Below, piece after piece: positions 1 through 6,004 of a stretch of 8,932 nt of DNA (the stretch's first letter is position 1; each line of letters starts with the position of its first letter). Position numbers and translations under genes: made by a program. This DNA comes from Acidobacteriota bacterium (GTDB lineage Bacteria; Acidobacteriota; Terriglobia; Terriglobales; Acidobacteriaceae). The stretch covers positions 1-8,932 of the forward strand of contig JAJZDO010000982.1 of assembly GCA_021805955.1 (NCBI GenBank), in the 5' to 3' direction. A model generated the notes under the pieces. It saw nothing but the letters and a program-made list of their open reading frames with translations. It had not been told where the DNA came from and made no database searches.

Positions 1-1898
1 TGTAACAGGTAAGTGCGATGCTCCAAGAGGGCTTCGACGTGGTGACGATAGTCGGGTGGGACAAAGAGGAACTTGCGCGGTCCTTTGCCCCACATTGCAA
101 GCAACTGTGCGTCGTCCAGGCAAACATGCGGCGCATCGGGATAATCCGATCCCCAGAGGAGAGTGGTTTCGCAGCCGTCCACTACGTAGGCGCGGCGCTG
201 CGTATAGAAAATGATCGACGATCCGTAGGATTGATCGCCGTAGAGCATCAGAGTGTCCTCTGGGCCGGCAATTTGATTGATGGTGTTCGCCATGGCCCGT
301 GAAGAAAGCATCGGCTGAAAGCGAACGAAGGCAAGGTGGGCCGCGACCAGAAACATGGCAGCCGTCATGGCTGTGGTGAAGGTTGCGCTCAAATGTTGTT
401 TGCGGACGCGCATGCGCCACGCCAGCGTGGGGCCTGCCAACAGAGTCGCCGCGGCCAGCAACGCCGGCAGTCGCAGGGCGGCGAAGGAGGGGCCCGTGAG
501 ATCCATGAAATGCGACATTGAGAGCGAGTAGCCGCCTACGTCTCGATGCGCCAGCAACGTACCGATATCCGCGACATACGGCAGATGCCGCGAGGCCCAC
601 AATCCATACGCAAGCATTGCTGCCGCGCCTGCGCCGACCACCGCAAACAGAGCCTGCGCGGCTTCCAGCCAACGCATGTCAGCGGCGTGCTCAGTTGTCG
701 AAGATGTTATCGCATCCGTCTCCAGACTTGCCAATCCCGCCGCCGTCAACAGAAGCAGAGGGAAGTAGGCCGGATACGTGTAGTACTCCTGGTTGGTCGA
801 GAACGAGAAAAACAGCAGGATAAATCCTGCGTACAACGCCAGTAACAAGGAAGTGCTGCCGCGAAAATCCAGCTCTTTCCAGGCTCGCCAGTTGAACCGG
901 AGGCCTGCGCTGCGTTTTTTATGCCATGCCGCATACAGCGTTGCCGGCCAATAGAGGCTCCATGGAAACAGCCAGACCAGGTGCAAGCTCCAGAAAAGAT
1001 AGCCAGGGAGTTTGTTGTAGTCGTGCGGATAGCGCTTGCCGAGGAAGCGCAAAACATGTTCGTTGATGAAGTAGAAATAAAAAAATCCATGCACGTTGTC
1101 CGGCGACGGAATGTTGCCGACCGGATGGCCCTGGTCCGGATTGTGAAGCCCGGCCAGAATGTGCCACGGTGCAGCCACCAGTAGGAACAGCAGTGTTCCT
1201 GTAAAGAGATGAAATTCTCGCCAGCGCCGCCATTGTCCCGTTAGCAGAAGATAGGGGACCACGCCGCCGATGAAGAACACTGGCGCGATCAGTCCCTTCG
1301 CGAGCATCGCTAGCGCCAGCAGGGCATAGGTGCAATAGATACGCGCGGGTTGACGGTCTTCCAGGCCGGTGAGGAATAAGTAGAACCCCAACGCGATCAG
1401 CAGGGTCAGGATCGATTCAGGAATGAAATAGCGAGTGAATAAAAATGTCCCGATTGAAGTGAGGAAGGCAAGCGCGGCGTAGAAAGCGGCCCTCTCAGAG
1501 TAGGCACGTCGGCCCCACAATAGCGCCAGGATGGAACAGCCCAGGACTGCCAGCGCCTCCGGCAAGTGCGTTGCAAAGGCATTGAAGCCGAAAAATTTGA
1601 AATCGATTGCGACCAGCCAGTACGGCAGGGGAGGTTTTTCCAGGTAGCGGATACCATCCACCATCAGGGTGACAATATGGCCCGTGAGTGCCATATGCTG
1701 GGCGGCCTGCGCATGCGTGGCATCGGCGTCGTCCAGCAGAGAGGGCGTGAACAGCGCGGCAAAGTAAACAGCCAGAAAGACGGCAAGAATCAAAATCCAC
1801 TCGGCCCGACGCGAGAGCGGAAAGTCGGGAGACGAATCGTTTGCCTCAATCCCGGTCGGGAGAGCCTGATGAGAAAGATTGGAAGGTTGCATCCGCAT
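1..1898 (-). CDS. ArnT/PMT-family membrane glycosyltransferase (partial, 3' end outside window)
   Basis: An open frame on the minus strand runs from ATG at 1898 to the window edge without a stop, giving at least 632 residues. The N-terminal part looks like the PMT_2/ArnT (GT39/GT83-like) family. It has a first membrane helix at about 34-51 and then an acidic loop, DDAD (56-59), in place of the usual catalytic Asp/Glu loop. The hallmark YLEKPPLPYW follows at 85-94, then LAKGLIAP (199-206) and NEHVLRFLGKRYP (279-291). Many hydrophobic helices follow, and a soluble segment lies near the visible end. Known members move a sugar from a polyprenyl-phosphate donor to lipid A, protein or another lipid on the periplasmic side of the inner membrane. 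The substrate here cannot be told. ATG at 1892 is an alternative start; neither has a clear ribosome-binding site. It is divergent from ppx. Confidence 0.85.
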   Translation of the reverse strand, partial: MRMQPSNLSHQALPTGIEANDSSPDFPLSRRAEWILILAVFLAVYFAALFTPSLLDDADATHAQAAQHMALTGHIVTLMVDGIRYLEKPPLPYWLVAIDFKFFGFNAFATHLPEALAVLGCSILALLWGRRAYSERAAFYAALAFLTSIGTFLFTRYFIPESILTLLIALGFYLFLTGLEDRQPARIYCTYALLALAMLAKGLIAPVFFIGGVVPYLLLTGQWRRWREFHLFTGTLLFLLVAAPWHILAGLHNPDQGHPVGNIPSPDNVHGFFYFYFINEHVLRFLGKRYPHDYNKLPGYLFWSLHLVWLFPWSLYWPATLYAAWHKKRSAGLRFNWRAWKELDFRGSTSLLLALYAGFILLFFSFSTNQEYYTYPAYFPLLLLTAAGLASLETDAITSSTTEHAADMRWLEAAQALFAVVGAGAAAMLAYGLWASRHLPYVADIGTLLAHRDVGGYSLSMSHFMDLTGPSFAALRLPALLAAATLLAGPTLAWRMRVRKQHLSATFTTAMTAAMFLVAAHLAFVRFQPMLSSRAMANTINQIAGPEDTLMLYGDQSYGSSIIFYTQRRAYVVDGCETTLLWGSDYPDAPHVCLDDAQLLAMWGKGPRKFLFVPPDYRHHVEALLEHRTYLL

Positions 1899-1993
1899 AT
1901 TGAGAAGCAAACTTAGAATAGCAGTCCAATCTTCGCCACTTTTTCCCTGATTCGTGTCATCCTGCCAATGTGGGTACCCTACGAGTACAGGAA
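1899..1993. promoter_or_regulatory. Divergent intergenic region between glycosyltransferase and ppx
   Basis: These 95 bases separate two divergent starts, so promoters for both genes must lie here or inside the coding starts. The stretch is more AT-rich than the genes around it. A TAGAAT hexamer at 1914-1919 could serve as a -10 element on the plus strand, but no well-spaced -35 element was found. No strong dyad was seen. Confidence 0.3.
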
Positions 1994-3541
1994 ATGACGA
2001 CATACGCGGCTGTCGATATAGGGTCGAATTCGGTCCGCCTGAAGATTGCAGCCGTCCACAACCACCGCCTGAAAACGCTGCATGAAGACCGAGAGATCAC
2101 TCGGCTGGGCGAGAGTGTTTTTGAGAGCGGAGTGGTTTCGCCGGAGTCGATGGCGACCACCATCCGTGCTTTGCGCAGATTTCACCGTGCCGTTCAGGCA
2201 CATGCAGTCGACAAGCTGCGAGTCGTGGCAACCAGTGCTATCCGCGACGCACGCAATCAGCAGGCGTTTCTGGCATGGGTGCATTCCGCTACCGGCTGGA
2301 AAGTGGAGATTATTTCCGGCTTGGAAGAAGGCCGACTCATCCACTTGGGTGTTGTTTCCAACGAGCCTGCAGCTCACGGCCGGTGTCTGCTGGTCGACCT
2401 GGGCGGCGGTAGCTGCGAAATCACATTTTCTGAGCATAGCGCAATTCGGCAGATTGTCAGCCTTCCGCTCGGAGCGGTTCGGCTCACGCGTGAATTTCTT
2501 CGCCATGATCCGCCCACCCCAGAAGAAATAGCGCGAATGCAGGGATGGATCCGGCGAGAGCTGCATCGCGCGGAACAACAGATAGAATGCGAACGGGTCA
2601 GGGTGTTCGCGACATCCGGGACTGCGGCGGCGCTGGCAACTGCAGCACGAGTTGCCAGCAAGTCGACCTTTAAGCCAGACGGAAAGCCAGGCGTCCGCGC
2701 ATGGGATCGCACGCCAACCGCGATGGTGCGCAGCCTGGCCGACAAACTGAAGCGAATGTCCGTGTCACAGCGCAGCGTGATCCGTGGAATTGGGCCAAGG
2801 CGATCGGAAATCATCGTTGCCGGCGCACATGTGTATGCGGATTTGCTTGAACGCCTTCATTTGCCCGGCTTCCGTTACTCACCGATGGGCTTGCGTGACG
2901 GAATCCTGGCGTTAATGCTGGCAGAAGCCGACACTCGGACCTCCGCCCATCAGCACTTTGAGCAGGAGAGGTGGGTGAGCGTTCTGGAGTTATGTCGCCA
3001 CTACGGGATCGATCCGAAACGACAGGAACCGGTAGTTCACAACGCTACCCAGTTGTTCGAGGATCTGAAAAGCATCCATCACTTGCCGGTGGACTACAAG
3101 CTGTGGCTGCAATCGGCGGCCATGATGCACTCCGTCGGAAAATTCATGAACTATCAGGGCCATCATCGCCACACCCAGTACATCATCGCCAACTCAGAAC
3201 TGTACGGATTCACTCCGGAGCAGCGTCTGATCGTCTCTGCAATTGCCAGGTATCTTGGAAAATCGCGACCGACACCGGCCGACCGGGTCATGCGTTTCAT
3301 TCCGGTGGAGGAACATTTGAGTGTGAAACAGGCGGCCGTTCTGCTGCGAATGGCGGTTGCGTTGCACCAGAACCAATCCAGTGCGGTGCCTCGTTTTCGA
3401 ACGCGCGCGACCCCGAAGAGAGTTTCCATCACGCTGATGCCGGGGCGTAAAGGCGCGGACCTGGAACTGTGGGCCTTGCGAAAAGAAGCCGATTATTTTC
3501 GCGAGGTCTTTGCTCGCGATCTCTTCGTGTCTTTGGATTGA
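1994..3541 (+). CDS. ppx: Exopolyphosphatase / Ppx-GppA family phosphatase
   Basis: The 515-residue product is a two-part Ppx/GppA protein. The N-terminal half is the ASKHA-fold phosphatase. It has VDIGSNSVRLKI (7-18), the phosphate-binding loop, then VVATSAIRDA (77-86), ISGLEEGRL (107-115) with the expected catalytic glutamate, LVDLGGGSCEITF (133-145) and FATSGTAAA (205-213). The C-terminal half (about 320-515) matches the HD-like domain of long Ppx/GppA proteins, including GHHRHTQYII (389-398). The HD dipeptide position reads H379-S380. The family removes terminal phosphate from polyphosphate or converts pppGpp to ppGpp; sequence alone does not separate the two, but nearby ppk and sixA favour polyphosphate. 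ATG at 1994 is preferred because the family motif begins directly after it; an in-frame GTG at 1970 would add eight residues. The 3' end overlaps sixA by 49 bp on the other strand. Confidence 0.93.
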   Translation: MTTYAAVDIGSNSVRLKIAAVHNHRLKTLHEDREITRLGESVFESGVVSPESMATTIRALRRFHRAVQAHAVDKLRVVATSAIRDARNQQAFLAWVHSATGWKVEIISGLEEGRLIHLGVVSNEPAAHGRCLLVDLGGGSCEITFSEHSAIRQIVSLPLGAVRLTREFLRHDPPTPEEIARMQGWIRRELHRAEQQIECERVRVFATSGTAAALATAARVASKSTFKPDGKPGVRAWDRTPTAMVRSLADKLKRMSVSQRSVIRGIGPRRSEIIVAGAHVYADLLERLHLPGFRYSPMGLRDGILALMLAEADTRTSAHQHFEQERWVSVLELCRHYGIDPKRQEPVVHNATQLFEDLKSIHHLPVDYKLWLQSAAMMHSVGKFMNYQGHHRHTQYIIANSELYGFTPEQRLIVSAIARYLGKSRPTPADRVMRFIPVEEHLSVKQAAVLLRMAVALHQNQSSAVPRFRTRATPKRVSITLMPGRKGADLELWALRKEADYFREVFARDLFVSLD

Positions 3542-4023
3542 ATCGCCCGTAACAACCGGGGATCGAGGAGCCATTGCAGCTTGGCCGAACCGCGCTGCAG
3601 GGTCAGTGCAGCGATGGCGCCTTTGCGCACGCGAGCGATTGGACTGGTTGTGGATGGTGATAGCAAGCGATTCAGATATACGGGCAAATTCGGGTTGTGG
3701 CCCACCAGAAGGACCTCTTCCTGTTCCGCCACACTGTCGAGAAGACGCTGAAAATCATTCCATGTCCCATCCGGGGCCAGTGCTTGCGACAACTGAATCT
3801 TCTTTTCGTAGCCGGTTTCCGTCCCCACTAGCGCGGCCGTCTGAAGAGCCCGTTTCAATGGGCTGGAAATTACGGAATCGAATTGGACCTTTATGGAATT
3901 GAGTGCTCGACCGAGCAGGATGCAGTGCTGTTTGCCTTCTTTATCGAGCGGCCGCTTGTGATCGAGTACGGGGTTCATTTTCCGTTGACCCGCGCTGCCG
4001 TGACGCAATAAATACAAATTCAT
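3493..4023 (-). CDS. sixA: Phosphohistidine phosphatase SixA
   Basis: The 176-residue product is a small histidine-phosphatase-superfamily protein. LYLLRHGSA at 3-11 carries the catalytic RHG (His8). SSPLKRALQTA (53-63) and LLVGHNPNL (105-113, His109) complete the active-site set. The overall length and WLLDP near the end (151-155) fit SixA, which removes phosphate from histidine-phosphotransfer or PTS-type proteins in the cytoplasm. The start is ATG at 4023, preceded by AGGA six bases upstream; the frame is open further upstream to 4101, but without family similarity. The last 15 residues form a strongly basic tail (seven Lys/Arg) lying exactly within the antisense overlap with ppx. It is last in the minus-strand series and 201 bp after the methyltransferase, so it may have its own promoter. 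Confidence 0.92.
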   Translation of the reverse strand: MNLYLLRHGSAGQRKMNPVLDHKRPLDKEGKQHCILLGRALNSIKVQFDSVISSPLKRALQTAALVGTETGYEKKIQLSQALAPDGTWNDFQRLLDSVAEQEEVLLVGHNPNLPVYLNRLLSPSTTSPIARVRKGAIAALTLQRGSAKLQWLLDPRLLRAIQSKDTKRSRAKTSRK

Positions 4024-4224
4024 ATTTCGTCCTAAGTGTTCAATTTTTGACGCATTCGTTTCGCTGGCGAGGAAAGTCTTGGTTCCCAATGCGACGATCA
4101 AGAAATGGTGAAGAATCCGCCGACTCTACACGATTGGATGCTGAAACTGCGAAAGAGTCGCACAGGGATGCCGAGGAAACATGTCTCTTTGCGACAAGCA
4201 AAATTGTATCAACGGGAACCAACT
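4024..4224. other. Intergenic gap between methyltransferase and sixA
   Basis: This 201-bp gap within the minus-strand series is wide enough to hold a sixA promoter, but no convincing -35/-10 pair was found. A perfect 9-bp inverted repeat (TTGGTTCCC at 4079-4087 and GGGAACCAA at 4214-4222) flanks most of it. A weak stem TTTGC/GCAAA (4188-4202) has no T-tract and is not called as a terminator. The short open frames here have no recognisable similarity. Confidence 0.4.
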
Positions 4225-4884
4225 CTAGCCCGTGCGTCGTTCCCACAGTTCCGCAGTTAGCATCCCTCCCAGATACATTGCATATTCCAGCCGATGAAAT
4301 CCGTGACCGCGGAATACTTTGGCGTAGTCGGGGATTCGGCGGACACGCAACCGTGTCATGATGGCGAAAGCAAAATACAGAGAACGAATCAGCATCCGGC
4401 CGGTTGCTCTCCGCAAGCCTTTTTCAGGGATCGAGAATTCCGAGACCACCCAAATCGCGTTTTCAGCAAGAGCGGGCATCAGGCGCTCAACCAGAGAAGA
4501 AACGTCGTTGTTCGTCAGGCAATCGAGAAAAAAATGGGAGACAACCAGGTCGTATTCTTTGCCGTCAGGCGTGAAGCGGCGAAGATCGGCCTGCATCGTG
4601 CGGAGCCGCGCTTCTGCATCGGGCGAACTACACGCTCGCTGCCGAAGCGCGGCCAGCATCGCCCCGCTCGCATCGACGGCATCCACTTGGACAGTAGGGT
4701 TTGCGGACAAAAGACGCGCCGTAAAGCGGCCGTCTCCATCGCCCAGCGTCAGCGCGTGGCGCGCTTGGGTACATTGCGAGAGAAAGTGAAAACGGCAGCG
4801 TTCCAGCATGGATCCGAAGCTTAAGTATTCCATCCAGCGATAGAGATGAGCCAGAGAATCGAAATTGGGGGCGTCGGGTTTCAT
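4225..4884 (-). CDS. Class I SAM-dependent methyltransferase
   Basis: The 219-residue product has the Rossmann-type methyltransferase core. Motif I is LTLGDGDGRFTARLL (45-59), where the Gly-rich loop binds SAM. The acidic residue ending strand 2 is in VDAVDASGAML (67-77, Asp71), AD at 99-100 is the usual base-contacting acidic position, and YDLVVSHFFLDCL (111-123) is motif IV. WVVSEFSIP (145-153) is the following strand. The C-terminal third (about 160-215) is basic and aromatic with a hydrophobic stretch at 164-177, suggesting membrane association or a hydrophobic substrate. The substrate is unknown. It begins 24 bp after the UbiA-like gene and is almost certainly co-transcribed with it, so a lipid or isoprenoid product of that protein is a reasonable guess. 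No clear ribosome-binding site precedes the ATG at 4884. Confidence 0.85.
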   Translation of the reverse strand: MKPDAPNFDSLAHLYRWMEYLSFGSMLERCRFHFLSQCTQARHALTLGDGDGRFTARLLSANPTVQVDAVDASGAMLAALRQRACSSPDAEARLRTMQADLRRFTPDGKEYDLVVSHFFLDCLTNNDVSSLVERLMPALAENAIWVVSEFSIPEKGLRRATGRMLIRSLYFAFAIMTRLRVRRIPDYAKVFRGHGFHRLEYAMYLGGMLTAELWERRTG

Positions 4885-4908
4885 CTGTCTATCTGCAAGG
4901 TAGCGCGG

Positions 4909-5874
4909 TCAACGCTGGTGAAGAAAAAACACCAACGGGGTCAGCAAGGCCCCATCGGCAAGGATGCGCAGCGATAGCGCGCTAAACCGCATTTTGTGGC
5001 AAACCAGTGCGAGAAACATAAAGGAGCTGATCGCAACGGCGGCAAAGAGAGGCCAGGCCATTCTTGCGGTGGGAATGCAGATGAGCAAAAGAGCCAGTCC
5101 TCCGATTGCGATGGCGAAAGCAGTCAAATGCTTGCCCAGAAAATTTGTTAGCAGAGGGGGACCGCACTGGTCCACTTGAAGCTGGCCTTCAGGCAAGCGA
5201 TTTTGAAAAAAACGATCGTGTACGCCTTCGCGCCTCGCCTCCGCGTCTTCCCAAGTCTGAATTGCAACGCAGTTCAGCCAGCAAGCGGCTCCGAAAGCTA
5301 GAACTCCCGACAGCAACAATCCCCGTCCTTCCTGCAGCCGCGTCCAGGTCGGCACCACAGTTGCAATAGAAAAGAGGAAACCAACGAATAACTCTTTAGA
5401 GAACCCGTATTTTTCCGGGCGGTTGTGGATTAACAGAAAATACCCTGTGCCAATCAAACAAAGAACAATGTCATCGGTCCGCACTGCTGCCTGCACCCGA
5501 AACAAAATCAGATACGCCAATGGAATCGCGGCTGCAATCCACGCAACTAAAAATGGCTTGCGATGTCGCAAGTAAAACCAATGTCGATCACGCAGTTCCG
5601 TCATGCCGGTAGAGCGCCAACCGTCAAGGAGTCGATCCGCGACATAAACGCACCAAGTTCCCAGCGCCAGCGTAATCAGCGCAGTGGGAGGAAGACTGAG
5701 GCCGAAAGCGGCGGCGAAGAACCAACACCAAACAACTGCCACCGTTGGAGCGTCAAGGCTGAGCAGATGCCACCACACCCATAGCCGACGGACCGGCAAT
5801 ACATCGCGACACTGATCGGCATCGCAGTTTCGAACCACAGGCGCGCTGATGATGGGGCTGGCTGGCATGTCCAC
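4909..5874 (-). CDS. Multi-pass membrane protein, divergent UbiA-prenyltransferase-like
   Basis: The product of up to 321 residues has about eight or nine hydrophobic helices (roughly 43-60, 64-79, 109-126, 135-149, 161-175, 186-205, 250-268, 273-291 and 303-318). General features recall the UbiA superfamily of integral-membrane prenyltransferases: an Asp pair after helix two (YVADRLLD, 77-84), FSKELFVGFLF (158-168), an acidic loop after a central helix (QTWEDAEARREG, 206-217) and RILADGALLTPL (303-314). The canonical NDxxDxxxD motif is not intact, so enzyme activity is uncertain. UbiA enzymes join a prenyl chain to an aromatic or other acceptor in the inner membrane; I infer only distant relatedness. 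The start may be GTG at 5874 or ATG at 5868; neither has a good ribosome-binding site. It follows ppk by 130 bp and precedes the methyltransferase by 24 bp. Confidence 0.7.
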   Translation of the reverse strand: MDMPASPIISAPVVRNCDADQCRDVLPVRRLWVWWHLLSLDAPTVAVVWCWFFAAAFGLSLPPTALITLALGTWCVYVADRLLDGWRSTGMTELRDRHWFYLRHRKPFLVAWIAAAIPLAYLILFRVQAAVRTDDIVLCLIGTGYFLLIHNRPEKYGFSKELFVGFLFSIATVVPTWTRLQEGRGLLLSGVLAFGAACWLNCVAIQTWEDAEARREGVHDRFFQNRLPEGQLQVDQCGPPLLTNFLGKHLTAFAIAIGGLALLLICIPTARMAWPLFAAVAISSFMFLALVCHKMRFSALSLRILADGALLTPLVFFLHQR

Positions 5875-6004
5875 GAGTAACAGAACTGCAACAGGTCTCC
5901 TGTACCTGGCGGCGGTGAATGACTCTACGAGTATTCGACGCGATCAGGGGCGTTCGCGTTTCTAATCCTGCGGATTCATTTCAATTCCATTGAGATGTTG
6001 AAAG
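5875..6004 (-). promoter_or_regulatory. ppk / UbiA-like intergenic leader with overlapping small dyads
   Basis: This 130-bp spacer follows the ppk stop. Near the downstream start are two mutually exclusive stems: ACAGG/CCTGT (5891-5903, loop of 3) and CAGGT/ACCTG (5892-5908, loop of 7). In the minus-strand transcript these enclose AGGAG (5897-5901), which lies 22 nt from the GTG start, too far for a normal ribosome-binding site. No T-tract terminator is evident after ppk, so read-through into the next gene is possible. Confidence 0.3.

Noticed and set aside
1079..1085. A7 run inside the glycosyltransferase gene, suspected frameshift because several shorter open frames cover this part in other frames
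   Set aside because: Reading the minus strand from 1898 through the run keeps one open frame with family motifs on both sides (YLEKPPLPYW before, NEHVLRFLGKRYP directly after), so the gene is intact.
1970..1993. Longer ppx start at GTG 1970
   Set aside because: It has no ribosome-binding site and adds eight residues before the family motif that begins right after ATG 1994; possible but less likely.
2082..2531. 149-residue plus-strand frame overlapping ppx
   Set aside because: Out-of-frame shadow of ppx without family motifs or a start signal.
4188..4202. TTTGC-GACAA-GCAAA stem as a terminator after the methyltransferase gene
   Set aside because: The stem is only five pairs, AT-rich, and not followed by a T-tract on the minus strand.
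5676..5891. 71-residue minus-strand frame starting at TTG with AGGAG five bases upstream
   Set aside because: It lies inside the UbiA-like gene in another frame, has no domain-like pattern and is Cys/Trp/Ser-rich in the manner of an out-of-frame shadow.
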